DNA from: Effrenium voratum
Lineage: Eukaryota; Sar; Dinophyceae; Suessiales; Symbiodiniaceae
Assembly (NCBI GenBank): GCA_963377175.1
Contig: CAUJNA010002735.1
Location: forward strand, 385,001-449,000
Direction: 5' to 3'
DNA length: 64,000 bases
Made by a program: the position numbers and the translations under genes. The notes under the pieces were generated by a model, which saw nothing but the letters and a program-made list of their open reading frames with translations, searched no databases and was not told the origin of the DNA. This document shows, piece after piece, positions 36,199 through 50,200 of the stretch; position 1 is the first letter of the stretch; every line of letters begins with the position of its first letter.

Positions 36199-38149
36199 AC
36201 ATGGTTTGCAAATTCATGACAACGGTTCCGTTCATAGGTAATTACCCCTTAGGGTTTGTTGGCGACCTATTGCGATTTGCTCACTAGCTTCGTTGGTGAG
36301 TTGCCATGTATCACCCATGTTTTGGTTGTTCACTTCTTGTTTTTACATAATAATTAAATCCGAAACCACTGTAGAGTAGGGCTTGCGGTGTCGCAACTAT
36401 GACGGCAACAAAAGCTTGAGCAAGAGCATTTAGCTTGGCATTGTGAGAGCAAATATGCTACAAATAAACTTCAATTTCTCCCACGGCATGAATGGTTGTG
36501 CCGTTGTTCCACCTATTTACTACCAACCACATGCCGCCAGCTTTCTACTTGCCTGCGAAAACAAGTCAGGCTTTGGACCTTTGGCTCTTTCAGGTTGGTC
36601 TATGCCAAGCCACCCCTAGGGAACTCAAGGAATGATGATGATTTTGTTGCAACACGAGGCATGATCGTGATGAATCGCGCATCGGCCATCCATGTTTGAA
36701 GACCTAGTTTTTGCTTATGGTGAGTTGGACCCTGCCCCCGCGCAATAAGACATGAAAGAGTTTCGGATATTTCACCATTAAAATCGTCTTCTAAATGGTG
36801 GTAATTGTTTGTGTTTGCGGGCAGGGTCCACAGGATGAGGACGTAACCGCCCTGGTCGTAGCACTAGTTACTTGAGGCAACTTCGAACTGACGATGTTGA
36901 ACCTTACATTGCCTAAACGTATGCCCTCCATTGGTTTGTACATGGTTTGTCCAGTTGGCAATACTAGAATGATTCTCCCAGTCATATAGTTTGCCAGCTG
37001 TGTCTTGTCCCTAGCTTTATGTTAACATGTTTCGATGTTTCAGTTGGCACCGGCTTAAATCAAATGGAGCTTTTAGATGGGTAAGCCCCAGCAGCTTTGA
37101 TTTGCCTTGTGCCTTCGTTAGGTAGGTGCTACTGTCATGTTACAAGTAGCAATGGGTCAGAAGGGTGGGGCAAATCCAGTTTCAGAACAGTGAGCGCAGA
37201 TTCCTTCAAGCTCTTTGAACAAGTTGTCCCCACCCTCAGAAAGATGTAGCCGAGGAAAAGCTGTGCTTGCGCGTCGTGCTCGCGACTTGTTCCGGTGGCA
37301 AGTGTGGCCTTTCCCTCGTTTGCGCTTCGCCCTTTGCGTTGTATGCCATGATTTAACTGGGTCTAGGAAACGTTGTTGTGAAGGCCCCCCCGCAATTGTA
37401 ATTGTGACTCAGTTCAACAGTCGTGCAAGCAGGGGCAAAGGGCTTCCTTAACAAAGGGCACTCAACTGATGCTTTTCAATTGTTGAACAAGACCAGACAT
37501 TGACTTCCGTTTGTTGTACACGTTGTTTGTGCAGTCTTATGTTGATTGTTTGTTGTTCCAAATACCACTTGTGATGAAATGTAAAACATGATGACTAGAT
37601 ATGTCCTTTCAGTCGCACCTGCACAGAGGTTGAGGTTGAGGCTATTGACTTCGCAGTGTCGGGCTTGCTGTGACAGCGTCACATAAAGACACTTGGCACT
37701 GCCACTTCTTGTAGCCATACTATTGCTTGCTTGTGTGTCAAGTAAGCGCTTCCTTCTGAATCCACGTTTCTCAAGGTTGATACCTTATTCTTGTCGCTTG
37801 TCACCCATCGTTCCTTTGAACATCCTCCGCAACTGTTGTGGGCTTGTGCCATTTCTGAAAGGAAGCACCCCTGGACAAACATGAGGGGAGTACACCGAGC
37901 TTTTGGCAGGCAAGCCTCGAGCGCAGTTCATCCACATTTTGAGGGGAGACTCGGCTGGAACTTGGAACCTTGGTGCTGCAACTTGGAAGTGATGGCTCCC
38001 TTTTCTATTTGCCGATTTCTGGTTGTCACTTGTCATGCCCATTACTTTTGGATCGCGAAGTGATCTCTTTCTCAATAGGAGTGGAACCTCCGCTGACACA
38101 CCCCCTTTCCTTCAAAAAAGGAGGAAAAGGTCAATGTTAGGCCAAACAG

Positions 38150-38260
38150 CATGCTCCGCTCGCTCAGCCGCTTTGGTCGAGTGAACTCGGACGCGCCGGA
38201 CCCTCCAAGGGCCCCCAAAGCCTCGGTTCGGTGCGCTCTGGCCGCGCGGCTTCTCGAGCC
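38150..38260 (+). promoter_or_regulatory. GC-rich leader upstream of CBF5
   Basis: A sharp rise in GC content just before the first ATG, ending CTCGAGCC before ATGGCC. A trans-splice acceptor AG lies 3-4 bases before the start codon (38257-38258). Likely 5' untranslated region; no TATA-like element is evident. Confidence 0.4.
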
Positions 38261-41200
38261 ATGGCCGAAGAGAAGAAGAAGAAAAAGAAGGCGAGGGAGT
38301 GGATCCACTTGTCCAAAGCTAGTGTCTGGGGTCGACTGAGGATACATTTTACATTGTACCAGTGACTCAAATTGAAGCAAACAATAAAATATACATTCTA
38401 TAACTGGCCACTGGGCCTAACTCTAATGATGGTGCTTCCAAGGCATTTTCAGTTGGTCGAGACTTTGCGAGATTCAAGCAATCGTTTTGCCCATTTGCCC
38501 TTTTGGGTGTTCTTCCTTGTCCGTTTTGACTGCTAAAGAAATCACTTTTGAAGGGCGCCACGTCAGTCCAATCAATCAATTGCAACTGCCCTTTGGGGGC
38601 TCCCTAAGGTGTAGATGGATCGAGGTTAGCGAAGTCTATGACTGCTGAATGACACTTCGGCAGAATTCCCCCATGAAATCACAAAGGGTGGCAACCAGCA
38701 AAAGTTTTTCCTACAACTAAGGCTGAAATGTGTCAAAGAGAAGCAGAGAGCAAAGCAACGGCTCTCAAGAACGCTCATCCAAAAGGATTTGTCCCAAGAT
38801 TATTTTCACCAAAAGCGTTGCTTCCCTTTTGTTTCCCGGTAAGCCAACCCCAAAAAAGAGACCGAGCCTACAAAACACACCCTCAAGAGGACTTGGCTAA
38901 ACATAGTTGCCAAAACTGGTTGACCACCAAAGCTCGAATTTAGAATTGAGTCGCGACAGGGTTTGCTCCCCCTCGTACGGGAAAAACAAGGACCCCTTGA
39001 ACAAGTGTCTACATTAATAGAGAGACTCCTCCTCCAAATGAGGGGGTCAAAAAGTGAACGCTGAGTCCAAATCTAACCGAAACTGGAAATCATGTAGCTG
39101 CCAACAGAATACATAACTGACCTTTCACTGACCAGGGGGAATGAAGATACAAAGACCATTTTCTGCAACCGGCATGCGGCTTTGGTTTGCCTTGTCGTGT
39201 ACGTTGCTTCGTTGTGCTTGGCATGAAAAGCGGCTGTCGCAAGCACGACTAACTCTTCACGGGAAGTGCTGGAAACACACTGTAGAACATGCGTGGACCC
39301 TGATCGGCTTCTCATGTACAGCAGAATCCCCAATGCCTCTGTCTGGTTTTAAAAGGGCAATATATATACATACATATACAATACGATATTATAAACAGCG
39401 CCCTGTCTCAAACAACGATGAAAGTGTGCAGGAACTCTCCCGATTCAACAGAAAAAGCATTCCCGGTGGTTTAGGTCCGTTTACTGGGAAGTAGCCTCAT
39501 ATTATTGGTTTCGCAAACCCGCTTTTACTCAAAGGCTGCTTGATGGAAATAAGCATTATTGTCACCTGGCGTTGTCAGAATGAGGGCCTGGGTCACCTTG
39601 CTGGGAAGAGATGTGAGCTCCCTCGAATGTACGTATGGTGTTTTCTCTACCCGACATGGAATGGGTCTTGTCCAGTTTGGACCACACTTTCAGAAACTGT
39701 TTCAAACCCTCTTCAAGTTGCAAACCCTCTTCAACGCATGCGGGCGCCTGTTTTGGGAGTGTGTTGTTGTTTTCTTTACTTGCGGGGAAGGGGGTTGGCT
39801 TATATGACGGAAGAAGAGACGCCACCTCAAACCTTGCCAGATGCCAAGGCAAAAACAAGAATGTCCAATTTTCCCAAAGGGAAACCAAAAGGGGGTGGAT
39901 ATGTGTGTGTTGCTCCAGAGCCTCTCTTCAACTCTTTCATCTGAAAAAAAGCAGCAGGAGGCGGAGCTGTTCATAAAGCCGGAGGACAGCCAAAAGCCGA
40001 TCGACACCTCCAAGCCACTTGCTCTGGGTTTTTGGTCAGAGCTTCCTATGTTTTACTCGGTAAAAAATGGCACGTGTAGGCGGGGTGGTGTGTAAAGGGG
40101 GGTAAAAATTGGCACTTGTAGGCCGGGTGGGGTTTCCGTGGGGAGTTCTGGAAAATCCGGCGTGAGCAACTGTAGTCAAAGGAGTGTGCTCGGGCATGGA
40201 GAAAAAAGCAGTAGGAAATGGGGGCTCACCAAGATTCAATGTCATGTTGGGGGCCACGATGAATCTTGATCGAGTCGCCTCCCCCGATCGCAGGCAGGAA
40301 ACCCACGACACCCCCCCCCCCCGCACAGCTTAGATGGAGATGTCTAGCTAGGGCACTCCTTTTTTTCGATGGGTTTAATTGTAAATCACAAGAAAAACAA
40401 TCACTTGGATGGGGTCCCTATCTTTCAGACTCACCAAGAAAAGGCTATTAAATGAAGCTTCTTACAACGGCTTTTAGAAGAGTGCTGAGAGCTTAGACTG
40501 CGTGGCATTCCCAGACAAGGGGCTAACTACAAGCAGTCTCGTGTTGGAGGGCTTCCACTGTTCAGTGCAAGTCGCACGTTTCTGCTGGTGCGATTCTGAG
40601 AGCCTGCAGGTTTCCGCGCCTCTGCCGTTCTCGGCCGATGCGCGCATGAGTTTGTTCTCCACATGGGATGTGGCACCCTTTCAAGATGGGCCTGGTTTCC
40701 GTTTTGGCTTCTCGTCCATGCAACCTATACCTTACACAGCAACGCGCTCAGCCCGGTTCCCCTTTCAGGTGGTTTTCAACATGAGGCATGCTGGGCCAGA
40801 GCAAATTAAAGAGAGTCTTCTTCTGGGTTGATTCAGGCAAGGAACGATGCTCGCAGATATACAATTCACAGTTTCTTGCGGCTTGCAAACCTATATGTGA
40901 GATGCTTGGTCGGACATCTAGTTGGAACTGGCTTTGTGTAACTCCACAACTTTCCGATTCCAGCCTTTTTGCCTTCAAGGCACATCAACAGTTTTTTGAC
41001 ATCTACCCTGGCTGATTTGTAACGTCCCAATTTCCGGGGTCCCCTTCCCCTTCCCGTTACGGACGACGGCTGAGGTGGCCCTTGCTGCTGAAGAACTACT
41101 CCAAGCTCCTGGTGCGGCCGGGGGCCCCAGGGAGCCCAGGATTGTTTGGAGCACGCGGGTCTGGGCCCCTCACGTGTTTCTTTGGGTTCCCTTTGTTCTT

Positions 41201-44200
41201 TGGCTTCTGTGTTTCTTAGTTCTTCATTGGCGCCCCCTGGTGGCTTCATTATTATGTAGATGTGTGTGTGTGTGTGTTGTATTTGTTTGCTCTCGTTTTA
41301 CATGTGCCTTTCTCTATTCCGTGTTGTATGTAGAAGTAGCTTCTTCCTTTTTGTTGCTTTGTTCGTTAGCTTTCTTGCTCGGTGTAGGGCTGGTGGGAAA
41401 TTCTCACCCCCAGAGTTCCTGGACTGTGTACTTTTTGGGAAGACCGTTTCCTTCGCAGAAACAGGTTGTACTGTTTGTTGTCCAATCCATTCAGGAGGTG
41501 AGGTAAAGGTTTGGTTGCAAAAAACATTGATTTGAACATGTTTGCACAGTGGTTTACACAGCTTCATGAGCGGCTGGCCACAGATCTTTTCTTGGTCATT
41601 AGGAATTTGAAGCACAAACCCCAAACATGGATTCCCCAAATCGATCTTTTGGCAGTCACATGAATTCCTCTTCCTTCACCATCTATTCGCTTCGGAGGTC
41701 GCTGCCAGATGATAAAGGGAACTTGAGACGTAGGCATGGAGAGGCATGAAAGATATGGCCAGTTAAATCATAGTGTCTTTTCAAGAATAGTTGTTCAGTC
41801 ATACAGTCCTTTCAAGGCTTTTTACTCACCTTCTTGCTCGTGGGTCTGTTTGGAACCTATTTGGGATGGCAGCACGGCGAAGAACGAAAGGAGCGACTGG
41901 AATGGATTCCTTTTCATGGGTGTATTTCCGCAAGTTCCTGTATTGGCGACCAAATTCCCAGGCCACCTCCTAATACTTCTGAGCTGAGATTCCTGGCCTC
42001 TTTTCAGATTCCGAACCCAACATGGAACGAGAGACTTGGCAACACCAACCACAAGGCACTGCGCAAGTGAGGTTCGGTCCACCTGTCCGAGTTTGTATTT
42101 GTGGTCAAAAGTGGGGTACGCGACATGGGGGATGTACCGAAGTCTCCTGCACATACCAAGGGAGGCACCCAGATTCCCAGAATGGGTCGATCAAAGGGGA
42201 ACATGGTTCACCCATTTTGAGGCAAGCCCATGTGGGGCGTCCTTTTTGAGGATACTCTTTTTTGAATTAGGGATCTCACCTGTTTTGTGACCGGCTCCCC
42301 AGAAAGGCGCGGGCGGGATTCGGCGAAGTAGGCTGCGAATCTGAGGACTGGGCACTACACGCCTTTGCCCTTTGGCTGCTCTCCTCTCACCAGACCCCTG
42401 GAGGCTGGGAGCAGATTCCTGCGATTCCGACATCCAACCATGAAACTGGAAAGGGCTACCACGTTCAACCGCCAAGCTCAGTCAACTGCAGGGTTTGTCA
42501 CAGGGTATCCAGCTTGACCATTTTGGAGAATTACAATTTATGCCAGGATTTGGGCAAGTATCGGAGGGTAGGCAGCCCAATCAAGAAAACACAGGTGGGG
42601 TTTGGTTTTCGGTTTTGTCCAGCTCCTCTTCTCCCGCCCCGAGGTGTTCCTTGTTGTGTGTTCTTCTTCAAAATCAGTTAAAAACAAGTTCCTGGCAAAA
42701 GCCACACGCCCATGTATCAGGAATATAGCTTTGTGGAGATTTCCCAGCAGGAGAATCAGGACCCTGATTGATAAGAGGGCAACCAAGCGTTCGGAGGCTT
42801 CCCCTTGTTGAACACATACCCACATTTCCTTCAACCGATGTTTGGCAACATGATTTTAAGCAATTGTTGCCAGTTCAAATACTGGGGTGTGATGTTTCAG
42901 GTGGTCGAAGATAGGCACGTTCCCTTTCCTACAACTCCGAATCAACCTATGTTGGATCATTGCGACGGATCCGGTAAACCCGATGTAGACCATTCCAGAC
43001 AAAATTGGCCCAAGGTAGGCCAAACACCAAAGGAAATGTACCCTCATTGGACTTGGGCGGCGGCAAACAGTTCCGACTGGGCGGCGGCAAACAGTTCCAC
43101 TCTGTTGGAACTCTTTTGCAGAAGTTTTCCCTGGTCAAGCTTTTTCAAAATTTGCCAACCAGCAAAAAAGCGCGGAACGCTTTTGTCTCTTCCCAAAGCG
43201 CCGGGTCGACTCGAGGCATACTTGCTCTATGGCATCCTCAACTTGGACAAACCTGTGAACCCCTCCAGTCACGAGGCGACCGCTGAACGAGCTCGGGGGC
43301 TGTTGGTTTTTTGGGTTGGCTCGGAGCATGGTATTTGTTTGGGCGTCCCTCAGTGCCGTGGATAGAAACCTGTTGCCTTTTGGACGGCTACGTAGGCAAA
43401 GCATGTTAAAAACATTTTCCCTTTTGGAAGACTACGTAGGCTTGTGAGGGTTAAGTTTGGAGACCCTGTGCCATCCAGCCTTCTATTGGTGGACAGTCGA
43501 TGGGCCAAAGAGTAAAAGTCTACCCCCAAAAGGATGGCAAAGGATGGGGATCGATGCTCTATTTCTGTCAAAAAAGGCAACACTGCTTTTCCAATCCTGA
43601 TGTCGAGCCCTAGCAGCCATGGCCCTAAATGGTCCTGAATGGACCCGTGACTGAGAGCCACTACCGACTGCAATCGCTCTCCTTTCTATGGCTTTGCATT
43701 AGTTTACGTGAGCTTTTGCTCCCCGCACCCGATTCGTTTGCTCCCGGCTCGGGCGCTCGTTGACTCCTCGTTCGCGGGTGTTTGGAAGTTAAGCTGGAAG
43801 CAATCGCAAGTTGAATCAATGTGTTCCGAAGGTTGGCTGGCACACATCAGCTGTTGGAAAGGCCATTTCCAGCACCCAACTACTTGTTGTGGGCAGAAGC
43901 AGTCGTTGGGTGTTGGTTAAGGTTGGCGAGTTTCCTTTTGGGGGTGATGTTAGGTTGGAATCGGACGGCTTCTGAGGACAAGGAGCTTACTACTGTGCCG
44001 TGTCTTTTTCAGACTCGCTTGGACAAATGCTCGGCTCTTACTGCTTTTGTAAATGTCCAGTTGGAGATATGCCTTACTTTTTTGGCTAGGCTTTCACAGC
44101 TTGCTTCTTGGTTTTGGCAGCCAATCCTTTGAAACATACCATCTTCTCAACCGACTCAGCTGGTTTTTGCTATTACAGTTCTTTGTTCCTTTTCACTGAA

Positions 44201-47200
44201 GGCAATCACTCAGTTTACATTTCTTTTCGGCCAGTCAACTCGGCAGCTTTGCCAAACTTGTGGATCCAGAAAGCATTTTCCACCACAAGGGTCGCGGCAG
44301 GTGGTGTCCTGGATCAAGCGCATCATGAATTGCGAGAAGACGGGCCACTCTGGCACGCTGGATCCCAAGGCGCGGAATTCGATTTGGTTTTCCTCTTTTT
44401 TTAACTTATTTTTGGTCTTATTGTTTTGTTTCCCCCCTTTTTTCGGGATTCTTTTGTTGGTGAAGTTTTCTCTGCTTGAAACATCACCTGCCTGAGTTGA
44501 TTGGAGGGGATTCCTCCACTTTCTTCGGTGCGTCTAGGTCCCCGGGCTGCGTGGAAGTTCGTTGCCGTGCCTTTGTTTGGCAAAGAGAAGCGCAGCATAG
44601 GCAAGACGCAACGTTCTTCAACCCCCCCCACCATGAAACATGTCCAATGCCAAAGGGCAACTCGCCAGTTTGGGGGTCCCCTATTTTGACAGGGAGGACG
44701 AGCGGTGGTGGAATCTCTACCAGCCCCACCCCCACCCCCCCGATGGCCGGTAATTGGCGTCCCCGGTGAAGTGCCGGCAATTGGCCAGCACTTGCTTAAG
44801 AATGTTGTTGTTGTCACAGAGATGTTTTGCCATCATCAAAGTGCAGTGAAAGGTCACTTTTGTTGAAACGTTACTTCAGGATACCAGACGGGATCCAGTT
44901 GAGGGTTTGGGCTGACATGTATGATCATTTCACATGCAACGCGCAGGGGGGGGGGGCGGTACGAGGGAACTTTATGTACAATGTGAACGGGCCATTCGCC
45001 TTTTGAAAACCAAGTCTTAGTTAAGAGAATTTGTAAAATTCTAGATGGTTCCAGCCCAGGAGGGGCCCTGCCAGGACCCTTGATTTTTAGTTTTTTTAGA
45101 TTTTTTAGAACTTTTAGAATTTTTAGGACTAAGTTCTAAAAGTCTTCAAAATTCTAAAAAAGGACCCCCAAAATTTAGAACTTTTAGACTTTTTAGAACT
45201 CAATTCTAAAATACTAAACATTCTAAAACTCGGACCCCCGAACATTAGAATTGTTTTGATTTTTTGAATTCTAGATGGTCCCAACCCAGGAGGGGCCCAG
45301 CCAGGACCCTTGATTTTTAGAATTGATAGATTTTTTAGAACTTTCAGATTTTTTTGAATTTAGTTCTAAAAAATATAAAAATCGAACCCCCAAAATTTAG
45401 AATTTTTAGAATTGAGTTCAATGAGTGAGCAGAGAGGTTGGAAAGAGTGAGGAAGGGATGGGAAGGTAAAGGACATGCCTCTCACTAGCGCAAAAGGGGT
45501 AGGAAGAGAAATGAAAGATGCTTCTCTTTTTAGCTGTTGGATGGGGTGAAGGCAATTCACCCTTTCATGCTACTCCTTTCTCTTTTCCACGCCTTTACCC
45601 ACAAGCACAAGTAGCTGTGTGTTGGATAAAGGCTTGGGAGAGGAAGGATAGAGAGTGAGGGATAGAGATGAATGCTGGGCCAGCCCTCACAAGGCTTCTC
45701 TCTTCGTTCGTCCATCATTATCTCTTCATCCACATCCTTTATCTCCTTTCTCCTTAAAGACCGGGAGAGAAGAGAAGAAAAGGACAGGCAATGGAGCTTC
45801 AGCTCGTCTCATGCCTTCGCCAGCTCTAGAGCCAACATAAGAGAGGGAGGGGTGACATCTCTTTCTCTCACGTAGAGTCCTTGCCATTATTTCAGAATGA
45901 AGAAATGGCGTGGGAAGGCGCGTGAGAGGGAGATGGCCAGCTCCTCCATCATTATCCTATCTGTTAGAGCTGTGGGGCCAACGGAGAGAGCAAGAGAAAG
46001 AGGGCCATGTGATGGTTAATGAAAGATAAGGCCATCATCACCCTCACATCATCTCTTCTTTTTACCTCTCATCGCCTATCTCCCATTGCTCTGTCTTCTA
46101 AATCTTGGAGGTGGATGAGGGAGGAGATAGGATGACAGGGAAAGCGTGATGAGGCCTTCCCGCTCTCTTCCCTCAGCCACCTCCCAATCTCCTTTCTCTC
46201 GCTTGCAGGTGATGATGAGTGAAGAAGTGAGCGAAGAGAACAAGCAAGGAAGAGAAAGGGAAAGAGATGTTACCGTTATAAAAGTGTTTCCAAACTCCAA
46301 GAGATATCAAACAACTTTCTCCACTCCTTTGCCTATCTTAGACTGGGAATGACGGGTAAGGATTATTGAGAAAGAGATAGAGAGTGAACGGTTAGACCAA
46401 GAGCTGGGGCAATCAGGACATTCCAGCACATCTGAAGGAAGAGGGATTCATTGCAAATCTTGGCCAGCGGGTGGGGTTTCCTCTGGTCACCTCCCACCTA
46501 AAAACCTTCCCATCTCTCTCTCTCTCTCTCTCGTCATTTATTTCTTTTTTCTTTCCATTCTCACCGTTGCAACAACTAGGAAAGGCGAAGGGTGGGAAAG
46601 AGAATTAGAATGAAGAACCCAGATGGCATGAACGACATTCTGGGTTCGATGACAGGACTAAGGGAAAGGAGATGTTGGTCATAGAGAAGGAGAAGGAATG
46701 AGAATCAGGTGTGTGAGAGGGAGATGACCAGCTCCTCCATCATTATCCTGTTATTGCTGGGTAAGGAATGTCCTCCTCCACCACCTGTGACCTTTGGGAT
46801 CGCATAGTAAGCCAACGGAGGAGGGCGGTTATATGATGGCTAGTAAAAGAGAAGGTCATCATCACCCTCACATTCTCTCTTCTTTTTACCTCTCACTACC
46901 TATCTTCTAATCTCTATCTTTCGAGAGAGAGGGAGAGGGAAAAAACGTGACAAGGTGAGTGCACACCCACCCTTCCCACCCACTCTCTTCCCTCACCCAC
47001 CTTCTGAAGCTTGCAGGTGATGATCAGTGAAGAAGTGAGCGAAGAGGCAGGACAAGCAAGGAAGAAAGAACAAGATCTTACTATCCTAAAAGCATGTCCA
47101 TATTCTAAGAGATATAAAACAGATATGCTTTCCATCTCTTGCAGCCCCAAAGCTACTAAAAGGGAATGGGAATGACAGGTAAAGATGATTGGGGAAGAGA

Positions 47201-50200
47201 GAGAGAGTGAACGGAAAAGCTGGGACAATAAGGACATTCCAGCTCGTCTAGCTTTCATTCACTTCCCTTCTCTTGACCTTCCTTGTTTCCCAAAGAAGCT
47301 TCTAACTGGGCAAGAGGTTGGGAAAGAGAAGCTGAATAGAGGTGAAGAAAGAGGAATTCATTTGTAACTGCTGGAAAGAACTGGCCAGCGGATGGGATTT
47401 CCTCTGGCCACCTCTCGCCTAATCGCTTTACCTCTCTCGTCATCAATTTCCTTTCTCCTTTCCATTCTCACCGTTGCAACGGCTAGGAAAAAAGAAGGGG
47501 TGAAGAGATAGGAGAGAGAACTAGAATGAAGAACCCAGATGACATTAAAGACGTTCTGGATTCTGTGACATGGTTAAGGGAAAGGAGATGTTGGTGATGG
47601 AGAAGGAGAAGGATACAATCCTCGCCACTCCAGAATTAAGAGATGGCAAGGGAAGGCGTGTGAGAGGGAGATGACCAGCTCCTCCATCATTATCCTATCT
47701 GTTAGAGCTGGAGCTGGGCAAGGAATGTCTCTCTCCACTACTTGTTGTGAACTCTTGGGCTCGCATGCCAGGTAAACGACCGGAGAGAGCGAGAGAGAGA
47801 CGAAGGGCGGTCATATGATGGCTAATGAAAGAGAAGGCGCCATCATCACTCTCACATCATCTCTTCTTTTTACCTCTCATTACCTACCTCCCATCATCTC
47901 TAGCTTCTAAATCTTGGATGTGGATGAGGGAGGAGATGGGATGAGAGGGAAAACGTGACAAGGTGAGCCCACCCACTCTCTCCTTCACCCACCTTTTTAA
48001 TCTCCTTTTCTCTCGCTTGCAGGTGATGATGAGTGAAGAAGCGAGCGAAGAGTCAGGGCAAGCAAGGAAGAGACCGGGAAAGAGATGTTACTATCATAAA
48101 AGCGTTTCCATATTCTAAGAGTATAAAACAGAGATGCTTTATAATTTGAGATGCTTTCCATCTCTTGCATTCCCTTTCTCCATTCTATTTCCCTCTCATG
48201 TCACTCCCAAAGCTATTAAAAGAGAACGGGAATGACAGGTAAAGATGATTGGAATTGGACAATAAGGACATTCCAGCTTGTCTAGCTTTCATTCACTTCC
48301 CTTCTCTTGACCTCCCTCGTTTCCCAAAGAAACTTATAACTGGGCAAGAGGTTGGGAAAGAGAAGCTGAACAGAGGTGAAGAAAGAGGAATTTATTTGTA
48401 ACTGCTGGAAAGAATTTCTTTTCTCCTTTCCATTCTCACTGTTGAAACGGCTAGGAAAGAAGAAAATTGAAGAGATAGGAGAGAGAATTAGAATGAAGAA
48501 CCCAGATGACTAAGGGAAACAAGATGATTGGATGGCCATCCATCTCCTTGCCTACTCTCTCATCTCTTTCCCCGCCCCCACCTCCATCTCAGCTTCAAAG
48601 GAAGCTGTAGGTGGTGGGGAATAGAAATGAAGGGGAGAAAGGGTGGTGGTAAGGTGGTAAGATAGAGGCTTGAAAGGAAGTGAGTGCGTGATAGAGAGAC
48701 TGATGTAGGCAAGAGATGGAAAGGTCATGCGGCCAGACAGCCATCCTCCCCTCTCGCCTTCTTTTCTTGGCATATCTTCACTTTCCAAGAATATCTTTTA
48801 CCATCCTCATCCATCTCCCAGCCAATGAAAATGAGGTGAGGGGATGGGGCCGTGAGATGGCCAATCAATGAGCTTTTCCTCTCTCTCGCCCTTCTTTCCC
48901 TCTCTACCTCCCACCACCCAACCTCTGCTTCCGAGAAAAAGAGTTGGGGTGATAAAGGGAAAAAAGAAGGGGGGAGAAATAAGCAATGGAGATTCCTTAG
49001 CCCACCAGTAGGCCTTTCCAGTCTATAGACTCTCTAGACCCAGTTATGCATTGATTATTGTAATCTCAGACACTAATCTACAGTCCTATCGCTTAGTCAT
49101 TTCTGTATCACCTAGTAATCACTTGTCTCTACTTTGCTCCATTGATACGACTTCTGAAGTCCATGACATCAATAATCGCAAGGCAAGAGAAACACCAAGA
49201 GCTGAGAAAGACAATCAAACATGAGATACGCTAAACAGATTATAAAAAATGTTGAATTGAAATTAGGTTCTGGGTTGACCTGACCGTGCAAATCTGCGAC
49301 GCTGCTATCCCTTTTTTCGTGCAGATCAAGTGGCAAGTGCTGAAAAAGGAGCCGGTTCACATTATACGCATTGTTCCCTGCCACGGGGGGGGGGGGGGGG
49401 CGACACGCTGGTGACACGCTCATAGCCCAAAAAAGTGACCGTTCAACGTACATGTGCCGGCAATTGGCCACCCCCCGACACGCCGTGACACTCCGTGACA
49501 CGCTGCTCAAGAACCCCTCTCAAACTTGCCCTCCAAACCTCAAATTTGCCAGCCTCCCCTTTCCCCTGCCCCCCCCCCCCAAGGACCCTGGAAGGTCACT
49601 TTTATCATTGCACAAATTGCACTAAGTCCACATGAGTGATACTTACTAGCAAATTGCTTTTGCAGTCACTCAGACAAAAAGTGACATCGTTTTGCCCAAA
49701 ATCGATGCGCCGGCAATTGGGCAGCCATTGGGGGGTGCTGGTAGTTGCAATCCCCAGTCGCAATCTCTAGTTGCCTTGGGCAAATGGAAGCGATCGAATT
49801 TACCGGGTAAAGCGATCTCAGGCCTAAGCTTGCTGTCTTGGGGGTCAGGTTGTTTGGTAATTCACCCAATCTGTAGAAAGTCCGAACTGGTCAAACTGAA
49901 AACATAGATTATTTGCAATCGTTAAGTTGTCCCATTGCATGATGTTGGCAAGAACGTGTTGTTTTTGCATCGAGCCTATTTGTTGATTGGGAACTCGTCC
50001 TTTCTTTGCCAGACGGGGAAAGGAGCAAGTATTCCCGTGTGTATGTGTGTGTTTATTTGGAAAACACCCAGCACAGACAAGGATGGCGAGGGAAGGGCAG
50101 TGAGGGAAGGAGATGTGCGGGCGCGCGGGCTTGCGGGCATGCGGGCATGCGAGCGTGCGAGCGTGCATGGGAGGGTGGCGGGGTTGCTGGCTGTGTGTGT

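Larger units (their letters stand above)
32449..38260 (+). other. Region between the NYN gene and CBF5
   Basis: Contains AG microsatellites (about 32570-32602 and 35331-35385), an open frame at 33072-33524, the right arm of the segmental duplication and a candidate KH-like exon. The stretch at about 36200-38140 shows no recognisable coding sequence. Confidence 0.6.
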
